Of a DNA stretch of 64,000 nt, positions 48,431 through 58,945 are shown piece by piece. The translations under genes were made by a program, and so were the position numbers. The stretch is from Azohydromonas lata NBRC 102462. Its GTDB lineage: Bacteria; Pseudomonadota; Gammaproteobacteria; Burkholderiales; Burkholderiaceae_C. The stretch spans positions 1-64,000 of the forward strand of contig NZ_BCTC01000020.1 in the NCBI RefSeq assembly GCF_001571085.1. Reading direction: 5' to 3'. The notes below the pieces were generated by a model. The model worked only from the letters and a program-made list of their open reading frames with translations. It was not told the DNA's origin and made no database searches. Position 1 is the stretch's first letter. Every line of letters begins with the position of its first letter.

Positions 48431-49150
48431 GTGATTTTGTCTCCCCGCCTGGTTCCCGCGCTCATGGTTTCTATTTTGGCCGCGGGATGTGCGACGGCTC
48501 CCAATAAAACCCCACTGTCGGCCGAGTCCAAGCAGAAAATCAAGACGGTCGCGTTGGTTGCCGTGCCCGAGCCTGAAAAGTACCCTTTGAATCCCGGTCA
48601 ATTGCCGGGTGGCGCCTTGCTTTATGCCTTTGGTGCTCTTGGCGGTGCGGTGTTGGGCGGCATTGAATCGTCCCGGTATGAGACGGCAACCAACGAATTC
48701 ACGACGGCCATCAAACCTACCCAGCCTGCCATTGCTCAGCATTGGAACGAGAGCTTCCTGTTGTCTCTGCAATCCAAGGGATATCAGGTGACGATGGTGC
48801 CGGAATTGCCCATGAAAAAGGATACGCAGGAAGCTGATTGTGCCAGCATTGCCGGAAAATACGATGCGGTAGTAGTCAGCAGTATTTCGTCTGGCTATGC
48901 CGTGTCCGATGCCGTCCAGCCGGTTTCGTATGCCAAGGTCAAGATGCTTTCAAGCGATTGCGGCGAAACCTATTTCTCGGACGCTTTTTCCTATTCCACC
49001 AAGCCCATGCCGAGAGCGACGCATTCCCAGAGCGATGCACGCTTCAATTTCCCAAGCCGTGAGACGCTGCTTTCCAACCCTGAACTGGCCAAAGAAGCCA
49101 TGCGCACCGGCGTCGGCACGGTGGCCCGGCAGGCGGCGTCGGCTCTGTAA
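48431..49150 (+). CDS. Predicted lipoprotein of unknown function
   Basis: The 239-residue product has a type II signal peptide ending in the lipobox ILAAGC (Cys near residue 20), so it is probably an outer- or inner-membrane lipoprotein. A Gly/Ala-rich segment (LLYAFGALGGAVLGGIE) could be a short membrane-interacting or glycine-zipper stretch, followed by a soluble domain with VAQHWNESFLLSL-like helix and VSSISSGYAVSDAVQPVSYA. GTG 48431 follows GGAG by 6 bases. Codon use and GC are lower than in the neighbours, suggesting later acquisition. Confidence 0.7.
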   Translation: MILSPRLVPALMVSILAAGCATAPNKTPLSAESKQKIKTVALVAVPEPEKYPLNPGQLPGGALLYAFGALGGAVLGGIESSRYETATNEFTTAIKPTQPAIAQHWNESFLLSLQSKGYQVTMVPELPMKKDTQEADCASIAGKYDAVVVSSISSGYAVSDAVQPVSYAKVKMLSSDCGETYFSDAFSYSTKPMPRATHSQSDARFNFPSRETLLSNPELAKEAMRTGVGTVARQAASAL

Positions 49151-49191
49151 CCCGGGTGAAGCCGCCGCAGCGTCCGCAGCGCCCACGCCGC

Positions 49192-50169
49192 TTACCCCAC
49201 TTTGTCGGCCGCTGGCGCCGAGGGGTGTTTTGCACTGTTGGAGGCGGCGCCCGGCACCACGCGCGAGGGCCAGGTCGCCAGCAGCAGCCCGGCCAGGGCC
49301 AGCGCGCAGGCCAGCGCGTGCGCGGCCGTCACGTGTTCGCCCAGGAGCAGCACGCCGATGGCGGCGGCTGAGAGCGGCAGCATCACCGTGAACACCCCGG
49401 CCTGCTGCGCCGGCACGCGTTTGAGGCCCTGCATCCACAGCCAGACGCTGACCATGCTGGCCGCCAGCGCATAGAACACCAGCAGCCCCCACGAGCCGGC
49501 CGACACCTGGGTGAAATCGAAGGACAGCGCCTGCCACAGGCCCAGCGGCGTCACCAGCGCCAGGCCCCAGGCGTTGATGAGCGCGCTGATGCGCCGCGGT
49601 GACAGGCTGGCCGTGAGCCGCTTGCCGATCACCACGTAGCTCGCCTCGCAGAACACTGCCGCCAGCAGCAGCACGTAGCCCCACCACGGCGCCGAGGCCG
49701 TGCCCGGCGCGTTGCGCGCGAAGGCCAGCAGCGCGATGCCGCCCACCGCGCAGGCGATGCCCGCGGCCGAGCGCGGCGTGATGCGCTCCTTGAGCATCAC
49801 CCACGAAAGAAACGCCACCGCCGCCGGGATGCCCGCCATGGTCACGCCCGCGGCCAGCGCCGAAGTCGCCTGCACGCCAAAGAGCATGCAGATGGAAAAC
49901 AGGAAGTTGCCGAACAGGCTTTGCGCGAACAGCAGCCGCTTCTCGGCGGGGCCGAGCGTGGGCTCATCGGCCGGCTTGCGCATCCACCCCGCCATGGCCA
50001 CCGCCGCGATGCCGAAGCGCAGCCACGCCAGCAGGAACACCGGGAACACCGCCACCAGCAGTTTCGACAGGCCGACGTAGCTGCCGACCAGGGTCATGCT
50101 GGCGGCGAGGAAGAGGCAGGAAACGAGGGGAAGGTGGGCCGGCTGGCGGGGGGACTGCGATGGGGACAT
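49192..50169 (-). CDS. DMT-family (EamA) transporter
   Basis: The 325-residue inner-membrane protein has ten hydrophobic helices in two EamA repeats. Repeat 1 has MTLVGSYVGLSKLLVAVFPV and FGNFLFSICMLFGVQATSA; repeat 2 has GYVLLLAAVFCEASYVVIGKRL and VPAQQAGVFTVMLPLSAAAIG. ATG 50169 is the start. It is convergent with the lipoprotein gene and divergent from the NosR cassette. Substrate unknown. Confidence 0.85.
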   Translation of the reverse strand: MSPSQSPRQPAHLPLVSCLFLAASMTLVGSYVGLSKLLVAVFPVFLLAWLRFGIAAVAMAGWMRKPADEPTLGPAEKRLLFAQSLFGNFLFSICMLFGVQATSALAAGVTMAGIPAAVAFLSWVMLKERITPRSAAGIACAVGGIALLAFARNAPGTASAPWWGYVLLLAAVFCEASYVVIGKRLTASLSPRRISALINAWGLALVTPLGLWQALSFDFTQVSAGSWGLLVFYALAASMVSVWLWMQGLKRVPAQQAGVFTVMLPLSAAAIGVLLLGEHVTAAHALACALALAGLLLATWPSRVVPGAASNSAKHPSAPAADKVG

Positions 50170-50711
50170 CGGGTGCTGCGTAGCGGGGAACTGCGGGCAG
50201 GCAGTGTGCCCCAGAGAGCAGTGGACCACGTCACGCCGCAAAGGCCGGCTTCAAATAAATGTCAAAGCGGGAATGCAAAGTCCTGCAGGACCCATTTTTC
50301 CTGGCCTGCTTGGCCATGGGTCAGTTTTATTTGACATGCCTCAAATTCCAGTCAAGGTGTTGCTCCTGGAGCAGCGTGAGACAAGGAAAAGCCGTGGCGG
50401 CGTCGGCTTCTGTGCGGCCCGACAGCGTTGATGCTTCAGCTTGGCACTGTTTCTGATTCACGCTCCACATTAATTAGGGTTTTCACTGGCGATGTTCTTG
50501 AGCCCTGTCCCTTAATGGCTGGGTTTTTGGGAATGCTGTTTTGAAGGGGGCTTTTGCCGAAACCGTGTAGTATTTGTTGCTTGATGTATCTGTTGGCAAT
50601 AAAGGATGGACTGAAGGTTTTGCAAAGCGCACCAAGACGGATTGCAAATGGGTCCGCGCTTGGCGTGGACGGTATTTTTATGCCGATAAAACAGGGGGAT
50701 GGAAATTGAAC
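50170..50711. other. Gene-free, A/T-richer intergenic region before the NosR cassette
   Basis: About 540 bp separates the divergent DMT gene from the CMD gene. It contains ATGTCAAA (50259-50266) and its reverse complement TTTGACAT (50330-50337), each beside a CAAATAAA-like tract, so a pair of operators is possible. In-frame codons of the CMD frame extend to 50574 but have poor codon bias. No FNR-type TTGAT-N4-ATCAA box was found. Confidence 0.5.
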
Positions 50712-51125
50712 ATGATGTGTGAAGTGCCATTGTGCGATGAGCGTTTCAAGAAGGGCTGGGAGAAAATCAAGGAGATAGACCAGGGGATTTTGCAGGATTT
50801 CTATAAGAGCCTTCTCGACATATCTCCTGACTTTGCGCGCCAGCTGGTGCAATTTCCTTTCGGCGATGTTTATTCCCGCCCGGCACTGGACAGCAGGCGG
50901 CGGGAACTGGCCATCGTCTCGGCCATTGCCGCGCTGGGGCATGCGCAGCCGCAACTGCGGCTGCACCTGCATGCCGCCATCAAGGTCGGCTGCACCCGCG
51001 ACGAATTGATCGAAGTCCTCATGATGACCGCCGTCTACAGCGGTTTCCCCGCGGCGCTGAATGCTTTTGCCACTTTCGGCTCGGTCTTGAAGGAAGTCGA
51101 AGCTCCGTGCAAGGAGAGCGCGTGA
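50712..51125 (+). CDS. Carboxymuconolactone decarboxylase (CMD)-family protein
   Basis: The 137-residue all-helical protein matches the CMD family: FPFGDVYSRPALDSRRRELAIV, SAIAALGHAQPQLRLHLHAAI and GCTRDELIEVLMMTAVYSGFPAALNAFATF. No CxxC is present, so it is not AhpD-type. The family's members include gamma-carboxymuconolactone decarboxylase, but many act in other ways. ATG 50712 is the start; upstream in-frame codons to 50574 are poor. Its TGA overlaps the nosR-like ATG by one base (TGATG), so it is part of this cassette. Confidence 0.8.
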   Translation: MMCEVPLCDERFKKGWEKIKEIDQGILQDFYKSLLDISPDFARQLVQFPFGDVYSRPALDSRRRELAIVSAIAALGHAQPQLRLHLHAAIKVGCTRDELIEVLMMTAVYSGFPAALNAFATFGSVLKEVEAPCKESA

Positions 51126-53332
51126 TGCAGTTGCTCTCCTTGGGCACGAGCTGGCGCGGCCGTGTGGCGGCACGTGCCGGCCTGATGCGCACCGCCTGCT
51201 CTTGGTGGATGGCCCTGGTGGCCGTTCTGCTGGGCTGGGCTGGGCTGCTCTGTGCGACGCCGGCCCATGCCGGCGTGATGAACCGCGAGCTGATGGAGAA
51301 AGCCTTTCCGTCGCCACTGATCGTCGGCGAAAAGGACCGCGACCTGCCGGTCTGGCCCATCCTGAAACAGGACGCCACCTCCACGCCGGTCATCGCCTAC
51401 GTTTTCGAATCCATCGATCTGGCGCCCATCCCGGGTTTCTCCGGCACGCCCTACAACCTCCTGGTTGCGATCACCACCAAGGGCGAATTCATGGACGTGC
51501 GGGTGCTGTCGCAGCACGAGCCGGTATTTCTCGACGGCTTGGGGGAAGGCCCCATGCACCGCTTCGTAGACCAGTACAAGGGCCTGTCGCTGAAGCAGAA
51601 CATCAAGATCGGCTCCAACCTCAACAGCGGCGGCAAGGCCGGCAGCGCAAACGTCTACATCGACGGCGTGGCCAAGGCCACCGCCTCGGTGCGCATCCTC
51701 AACCAGAGCCTGCTGGCGGCCTCGCTGAAGGTGGCGCGGGCCAAGATGGGTTATGCCGAAGGCCGCGACCCCGACCTCGTGGCGCACCTCAGACCTGACG
51801 TTTTCGAGTCGATGGGCTGGGACGAGATGGTCAAGGCGGGCCTGATCACACGCAAGACCTTCCGCAATCGTGATGTGGAAGCGGCCTTCAAGGGCACCGT
51901 GGGCGAGGGCCTGGACGAGCAAGGCACCAGGCGCGGGGACGACAGCTTCGTCGACGTGTATTTCGCCTACCTGAACGTGCCGTCCGTGGGCCGCAACCTG
52001 CTGACGCCGGCGGGCTGGAAATTCATGCAGTCGCGGCTGGAGGAGGGGGACCATGCCCTGCTGCTGGTCGCCAGCGGCCGTTATTCGATGCTGGGCGAGG
52101 ATTTCGTCCGCGGTGCCGTCCCCGACCGCTTGACGCTGCAGCAGCAGAACCTGCCGCTGGAAATCCGCGACCTGGACCTGGACGTGGATCTGAAACTGCC
52201 GCCATCGCTGCGCTCGGCCGAGTGGCGGGCCTTCCGCGTCATCGCGCCGGCCGGGCTCGATCCGGCCCAGGCGCTGAATTTCAACCTGCACGTCACGCGC
52301 AGCAAGGGCCAGATTTATCCGGAGCGGGTCACCAGGGCCTTGGGGTTCGATGCCCAATTGCCCGCCAAATATTTCGAGGCGGCCAGCAGCAACGACAAGA
52401 CCTGGCGCACGAGTTGGCGCACGCGCGTCGGCGAAGTGGCGCTGCTGGCCATTGGCCTGGGCGTCCTGGCCTGGGCGCTGCGCAACCAGCTGTGGCTGTC
52501 GCAGAACCCGCGCCGGCTGGCCTTTTTCCGCACTGGCTATCTGCTGTTCACCGTGGCCTTCATCGGCTGGTATGCGCAGGGGCAGTTGTCCATTGTCAAC
52601 ATCACCGCCCTGGTGCAGGCCGTGATGGCCGGGCGCAACCTGGACTTCTTCCTGTACGACCCGATGACGGTCAGCCTGTGGGCCTTCGTCGCCATCACGT
52701 TCTTCGTGTGGGGGCGCGGTACTTTCTGCGGCTGGCTCTGTCCCTTTGGCGCCCTGCAGGAGCTGGTGAGCAAGGTGGTGAAGCCGCTGCGCCTGCCGCA
52801 ATGGCGCATATCGGAGCGGGCCGACGCGCAGCTCAAGAAGATCAAGTACGCCGTGCTGGCCGCCATCGTGGTGACGGCCTGCGTTTCAGTGCCCTGGACC
52901 GACCGTCTGGTCGAGGTCGAGCCCTTCAAGACGAGCATCACGCTGGTATTCGCCCGTGACTGGCCTTTCGTGGCCTGGGCTGGCGGCCTGCTGGCGCTGA
53001 GTGCGTTCGTCTACAAGGGTTACTGCCGTTATCTCTGCCCGCTGGGGGCGGGCATGGCGATTTTCGGGCGCCTGCGCCGCTTCGACTGGATCGCGCGGCG
53101 CACGGAATGCGGCACGCCCTGCCAGCGCTGCCGCAATGACTGCGCGTACAAGGCCATCCCGAAATCCGGGGACATCAACTACAACGAATGCTTCCAGTGC
53201 CTGGATTGCGTGGCCATTTTCCAGAGCGAACAGCTGTGCGTGCCGCTGATTGCCATGAACAGGAAGGCCGCCCGCCAGATTCCCATCGCGGCGGCGGTGG
53301 AAAAAGAAACCGTGGCACCGGTCCAAGGATGA
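51125..53332 (+). CDS. NosR/NirI-like membrane FMN and Fe-S protein
   Basis: The 735-residue protein has a signal-anchor N-terminus, a periplasmic FMN-binding domain with the likely covalent FMN site D180-G-V-A-K-A-T186 (an ApbE-type target, though Gly is replaced by Lys), then about six TM helices. The cytoplasmic loops contain FCGWLCPFGALQE (C535, C539) and YCRYLCPLGAGMA (C634, C638), and the C-terminal ferredoxin-like part has C662/C666/C669/C673 and C689/C692/C695. These are the layout and motifs of NosR, which delivers electrons for nitrous oxide reductase maturation or activity, and NirI. ATG 51125 overlaps the CMD stop. No nosZ, nosD, nosF or nosY is in the window, so its acceptor here is unknown. 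Confidence 0.9.
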   Translation: MQLLSLGTSWRGRVAARAGLMRTACSWWMALVAVLLGWAGLLCATPAHAGVMNRELMEKAFPSPLIVGEKDRDLPVWPILKQDATSTPVIAYVFESIDLAPIPGFSGTPYNLLVAITTKGEFMDVRVLSQHEPVFLDGLGEGPMHRFVDQYKGLSLKQNIKIGSNLNSGGKAGSANVYIDGVAKATASVRILNQSLLAASLKVARAKMGYAEGRDPDLVAHLRPDVFESMGWDEMVKAGLITRKTFRNRDVEAAFKGTVGEGLDEQGTRRGDDSFVDVYFAYLNVPSVGRNLLTPAGWKFMQSRLEEGDHALLLVASGRYSMLGEDFVRGAVPDRLTLQQQNLPLEIRDLDLDVDLKLPPSLRSAEWRAFRVIAPAGLDPAQALNFNLHVTRSKGQIYPERVTRALGFDAQLPAKYFEAASSNDKTWRTSWRTRVGEVALLAIGLGVLAWALRNQLWLSQNPRRLAFFRTGYLLFTVAFIGWYAQGQLSIVNITALVQAVMAGRNLDFFLYDPMTVSLWAFVAITFFVWGRGTFCGWLCPFGALQELVSKVVKPLRLPQWRISERADAQLKKIKYAVLAAIVVTACVSVPWTDRLVEVEPFKTSITLVFARDWPFVAWAGGLLALSAFVYKGYCRYLCPLGAGMAIFGRLRRFDWIARRTECGTPCQRCRNDCAYKAIPKSGDINYNECFQCLDCVAIFQSEQLCVPLIAMNRKAARQIPIAAAVEKETVAPVQG

Positions 53333-54336
53333 ATCCCATGAAGCGTCGTGTATTTCTCCAATCCAGCCTGGGCCTGGGTGCTCTGGGAGGCTTGGGCCCC
53401 GCCGGCGCGGCGATGCCGGCCACCGCCCCGCTGCAATGGCGTGAGCGCAGCCTGGTCGGCTTTGGCACGGTGTTGTCCTTGCGGGTGGCCCACGCCAAAG
53501 CGGCCCAAGCCGATCAGGCGCTGGACGCCGCCGTGCGGGTCGTCCGCCATGTCGAGGATCAGATGAGCCTGTTCAACCCGGACAGCGCCGTCAGCCGCCT
53601 CAACCGCGACGGCGTGCTGCGCGATCCGCACCCAGACCTGCTCCAGGTGTTCCAACTGGCTCAAGGCATCTCGGCGCGCAGCAGCGGAGCCTTCGACGTC
53701 ACGGTGCAGCCCCTGTGGACCGTGTTCGAAGCGGCCCAGCGCCGGGGCACGCTGCCGTCGGCCACGGCCGTCGCGCAGGCGCGGGCTGCCGTCGGCTGGC
53801 GCAGGCTGCGGGTGTCGCCCCAGGAGATCCGCCTGGGCGGGCCCGGCATGGCGGTCACGCTCAACGGTATCGCGCAGGGCTTTGCGGCGGACCTGGTGCG
53901 TTCCGGGCTGGAGAGCCGCGGCATCCGGCATGCGCTGATCAACACGGGCGAATGGTCGGCCCTGGGCCGTCCTGAACCGGATCGCCCCTGGCTGCTGGGC
54001 ATTGCCGACCCGCATGAGGCTCAAGCCCTCCTGGGCCGGCTGGCCATGGACGGGCGCAGCGTCGCGACCTCGTCGGACAGCGAAACCTTCTTCAGCGCCG
54101 ACCATCGGCACCACCATGTGTTCGATCCGCGCACCGGCTACTCCCCGACCGGCCTGTCCAGCGTCACGGTCGCGGCGCCGAGTTGCGCCCTGGCGGACGC
54201 GCTGACCAAGGTGATGCTCAACGCCGGTCGGCAGGAGGCGCTGCGCCTGGCGCGGGAGTGGCAGGTGGACGTGCTGGTGGTGGACAAGGCGGGGAGGTGG
54301 GAGGCCAGCGAGGGCTTGAAGCTGCAAAAGGCCTGA
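53329..54336 (+). CDS. FAD:protein FMN transferase (ApbE/NosX-like), Tat-exported
   Basis: ApbE attaches FMN covalently to a Thr in target flavoproteins in the periplasm. The 335-residue product has a twin-arginine signal (MKRRVFLQSSLGLGALGG) and the core motifs VEDQMSLFNPDSAVSRLNR, SGAFDVTVQPLW, LNGIAQGFAADLV, INTGEW and HHVFDPRTGYSPTGLSSV. It overlaps the nosR-like stop in ATGA if ATG 53329 is used; ATG 53338 (MKRRVF) is the alternative, which has AAGG just before it. It is almost certainly the enzyme that flavinylates the NosR-like partner. Confidence 0.92.
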   Translation: MNPMKRRVFLQSSLGLGALGGLGPAGAAMPATAPLQWRERSLVGFGTVLSLRVAHAKAAQADQALDAAVRVVRHVEDQMSLFNPDSAVSRLNRDGVLRDPHPDLLQVFQLAQGISARSSGAFDVTVQPLWTVFEAAQRRGTLPSATAVAQARAAVGWRRLRVSPQEIRLGGPGMAVTLNGIAQGFAADLVRSGLESRGIRHALINTGEWSALGRPEPDRPWLLGIADPHEAQALLGRLAMDGRSVATSSDSETFFSADHRHHHVFDPRTGYSPTGLSSVTVAAPSCALADALTKVMLNAGRQEALRLAREWQVDVLVVDKAGRWEASEGLKLQKA

Positions 54337-54362
54337 AAACTTATCGCCCCAGGCACCGGCGC

Positions 54363-54395
54363 GTCGCCCGGAAAGCGTTTGGCTTTCCGGGCGAC
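54363..54395. terminator. Strong hairpin between the NosR cassette and the polyamine cluster
   Basis: A perfect 14-bp stem GTCGCCCGGAAAGC/GCTTTCCGGGCGAC with a 5-base loop. It sits between convergent apbE and glutamine-synthetase stops and likely ends both, though no strong U-run follows on either side. Confidence 0.65.
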
Positions 54396-54418
54396 TTCAT
54401 TGGGACTCCGTGCTCAAT

Positions 54419-55761
54419 TCAAAACGCATCCGCATACCTCTCCAACTCCCACGCGCTCACATGACGCGTGTATTCCGCCCATTCCTCCCGCTTGATCCGC
54501 ACGAACTCGTGCACCAGGGCGGGTGACAGCGCCTTGACCAATATCTCGTCGGCTTCCAGCGCATCCAGCGCCTGGGCCAGGCTGTGCGGCACGGCGCGCA
54601 GGGCGAGTTCGGAAATCACTTGCGGCGGGGCGTCCAGCAGGTCCAGGTCCACGTCGGGGCCGGGGTCCAGGCGGCGTTCCAGCCCGTCCAGCCCGGCGGC
54701 CACCAGCCCGGCCAGCATCAGGTACGGGTTGGCGCTCGCATCCGGCAGCCGCCATTCGAAAAGGCCGTGCAGCGTGCGCACCAGCGCCGTGCGGTTGTCC
54801 AGGCCGTGCGCGATGAACTTGGGCGCGTCGCCGGCACCATAGGTCGTTGGGCCCAGGCGCTTGTAGGAGTTCACCGTGGGCGCGGCCAGGGCGCACAGCG
54901 CCGCGCTGTGCGCCAGCATGCCGCCCACGAAGTGCCGCCCCATCAGCGACAGCGGGCGCCCGCGGTCCACCGCGCCGTCGGGCAGGTGCGGCGTGAACAG
55001 GCTCACCGCGTCCACGCCTTCGCCCTCCCGCAGCGACACATGCACGTGCATGTCGCTGCCGGGCTGCTCCGCGAACGGCTTGGGCATCAGCGAAAACAGC
55101 ATGCCGTGCTGCTGCGCGATGGCGTGCGCCGCCTGCTTGAAGAGCATGAACTGGTCGGCACAGGCCAGCGCATCTACCGGGCCGAAGTCGATCTGGTACT
55201 GCCCGGGCCCCCCGGCATGCTCCAGTTGCAGCACGTCCACGCCGCAGCGCTCCAGCGCCTCGCGCAGCTCGTGCAGGTAGCCGGCCTGGCGCGGCAGCGT
55301 CTTGAGGTCGTAGCTGGGCTTGTCCAGCCGCTCGTGGGCGTCGGCCGGAACGAGCAACTCGCCCTCGCGGCGCAGCAGGAAGAACTCCGGCTCCAGGCCC
55401 ACGCGCAAGTGCCAGCCCTGCGCCGCCAGCGGCGCCAGCGCCCGGCGCAGCGCCTGGCGCGGGTCGGCATCGAAGGGCTCGTTGGCCACGAAGCCGTCGG
55501 CCACGATGCGCGCCACGCCCGGCAGCCAGGGCAGGGCCAGGATGGACGTCGCCTGCCCGCGCGCGTGGTAGCGCGCCCGCTGGCCCGTGCGCGGCAGCGC
55601 GCCGCCCCAGACGGCTGAGCCTGCAAAGCCGGCGCCGTCGGTGAGCACGTCGTCCAGGTGCGCCAGCGGCACGAACTTCCCGCGCGCCGCCCCATGCAGG
55701 TCGGTGAACTGCACCAGCAGGGTGTGTATGCCCTGCTTCTTCAGCCGCTCGCGCAGGTCTC

Positions 55762-55765
<4 letters not shown>
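54419..55765 (-). CDS. Glutamine synthetase-family ligase (second copy, GlnT/PuuA-like)
   Basis: The 448-residue protein has a GS beta-grasp N-terminal part (VQFTDLHGAARGKFVPLAHLDDV) and the catalytic domain with GLEPEFFLLRREG, QYQIDFGPVDAL, LMPKPFAEQPGSDMHVHVSL and NSYKRLGPTTYGAGDAP, plus the ATP-binding SANPYLMLAGLVAAG. It is type III/PuuA-like rather than the biosynthetic GlnA, as no adenylylation Tyr site is present. It could gamma-glutamylate putrescine or another amine. Its start overlaps the ALDH stop in ATGA, so the two are translationally coupled. Confidence 0.85.
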
Positions 55766-57279
<1,514 letters not shown>

Positions 57280-57296
57280 GCAAGTCCTCGAATTTG

Positions 57297-57386
57297 CTTG
57301 TAGGAGGCCCGCTTGCGGGCCGAACCCGGTGGAGCTGGGTCATGCAGAGCGCCAGCGGTTCGGCCCGCGAGCGGGCCTCCTACAAG
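57297..57386. repeat. REP-like inverted doublet in the polyamine cluster
   Basis: CTTGTAGGAGGCCCGCTTGC... (57297-57326) and its near-perfect inverse complement (57357-57386) match in 29 of 30 positions. Each arm itself can form a small GGCCCGC-TTGC-GCGGGCC hairpin, as REP/BIME elements do. It lies in the 132-bp gap between two genes of the same strand, where REPs often modulate mRNA decay or bind gyrase/IHF; no such function is shown here. Confidence 0.75.
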
Positions 57387-57411
57387 GGCGCTGAGCAGCT
57401 TCATGGGGGGC

Positions 57412-58923
57412 TCACAGCCAGCCGTTGCACGTGGCGTCGGCCAGGGTCAGGTCCAGGCAGCGCTGGATGAGCGCGGCCATCTCGTCGAGCTGCGCGCGGG
57501 TGATGACCAGCGGGGGCGCGACGATCATGCGGTCGCCCACGGCGCGCATGATCAGCCCGTTGCCGAAGCAATGGCCGCGGCACACCATGGCGATGTCCAC
57601 CTCGGCCGGGAAGGGCGCGTTGGTCGCCTTGTCCCGCACCAGCGTGATGGCCCCCATGAGGCCGCAGCTCTGCACCTCGCCCACCAGCGGGTGCGCGGCA
57701 ATGCGCTGGTACAGCTCGGCCATGTAGGGGCCGGTGTCGTCGCGCACCCGCTCCACCAGCTTCAGCCGGCGCACGAGCTGCAAATTGGCCACGCCCACGG
57801 CGCAGGCCACGGGGTGGCCGCTGTAGGTGTAGCCGTGGGTGAACTCGCCGCCCTTTTCGATCAGCGCCTGCGCCACGCGCTCGCCCACCAGCACGCCGCC
57901 CAAGGGGACGTAGCCGCTGGTCACGCCCTTGGCGAAGGTGATGAGGTCCGGCCGGGTGCCGAAGCGCTCGCAGCCGAACCAGTGGCCGGTGCGGCCGAAG
58001 CCGCAGATCACCTCGTCGCTCACCAGCAGGATGCCGTAGCGGTCGCAAATGCGCTGGATCTCCGGCCAGTAGGTTTCCGGCGGGACGACCACGCCGCCCG
58101 CGCCCTGCACGGGCTCGCCGATGAAGGCGGCCACGTTCTCCGGGCCCACTTCCAGGATCTTGTCCTCCAGCCACTGCGCGGCCTTGAGGCCGAACTCCTC
58201 GCGCGAGAGGCCCAGCGCGCGGCCGTGCTCCCACCAGTGCGGCTGGCCGATGTGGACGATGCCGGGAATGGGCAGCCCGCCTTGCTCGTGCATGCCCGGC
58301 ATGCCGCCCAAGGAGGCGCCGGCCATGGTGGAGCCGTGGTAGCCGTTCCAGCGGCTGATGATCACCTGCCGCTGCGGCTGGCCCATCAGCGCCCAATAGC
58401 GGCGCACCATGCGCACCACGGTGTCGTTGCTCTCCGAGCCGGAGCTGGCGAAGAACACGTGCTTGAACTGCGGCGGCGCCAGCTCGGCCAGCAACTCGGC
58501 CAGCTCGATCGCCGGCGGCGTGCTGGTCTGGAAAAAGGCGTTGTAGAAGGGCAGCTCCTGCATCTGGCGCGTGGCGGCGTCTATCAGCGGCTGCTGCCCG
58601 TAGCCGACGTTCACGCACCACAGGCCCGACATGGCGTCCAGGATGCGGTGCCCCTCGCTGTCCCAGAGGTAGATGCCCTCGCCGCGGGTGACGATGCGCG
58701 CGCCGCGCGCGGCCAGCGCCTTGAAGTCGGTGAAGGGGTGCAGGAAGTGCGCGGCGTCCGCCGCCTGCCACTCGCGCGTGCTGCGGCCGCGGAATGCGCC
58801 GCTGGCGCCGCCGTCCTCGCCCGGGCTGCCGCCCAGGGGAGCGCCCGCGGCCGCGAGCGTCGAGGCGGCCGTGGTATCGAGCAGGGTGGCGGCGCTGGCG
58901 ATGTCGGTCACGGTGTTGCTCAT
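57412..58923 (-). CDS. spuC: Class III aminotransferase, putrescine/polyamine:pyruvate type (SpuC-like)
   Basis: The 503-residue PLP enzyme has the class III features NAFFQTSTPPAIELAELLAE, FFASSGSESNDTVVRMVRRY, YHGSTMAGASLGG, GEPVQGAGGVVVPPETYW, SDEVICGFGRTGHWFG and the PLP lysine in ITFAKGVTSGYVPLGG. This motif set is that of SpuC-type putrescine or spermidine transaminases. An N-terminal 45-residue Ala/Gly-rich extension is unusual and may reflect a later start. It follows the PuuA-like gene by 22 bp. Confidence 0.87.
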   Translation of the reverse strand: MSNTVTDIASAATLLDTTAASTLAAAGAPLGGSPGEDGGASGAFRGRSTREWQAADAAHFLHPFTDFKALAARGARIVTRGEGIYLWDSEGHRILDAMSGLWCVNVGYGQQPLIDAATRQMQELPFYNAFFQTSTPPAIELAELLAELAPPQFKHVFFASSGSESNDTVVRMVRRYWALMGQPQRQVIISRWNGYHGSTMAGASLGGMPGMHEQGGLPIPGIVHIGQPHWWEHGRALGLSREEFGLKAAQWLEDKILEVGPENVAAFIGEPVQGAGGVVVPPETYWPEIQRICDRYGILLVSDEVICGFGRTGHWFGCERFGTRPDLITFAKGVTSGYVPLGGVLVGERVAQALIEKGGEFTHGYTYSGHPVACAVGVANLQLVRRLKLVERVRDDTGPYMAELYQRIAAHPLVGEVQSCGLMGAITLVRDKATNAPFPAEVDIAMVCRGHCFGNGLIMRAVGDRMIVAPPLVITRAQLDEMAALIQRCLDLTLADATCNGWL

Positions 58924-58945
58924 GGACTCCTCCAGTCGTTTCTGA

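Noticed and set aside
50574-50711. An N-terminal 46-residue extension of the CMD protein
   Set aside because: Codons are poor and there is no ribosome site; the CMD fold starts after 50712.
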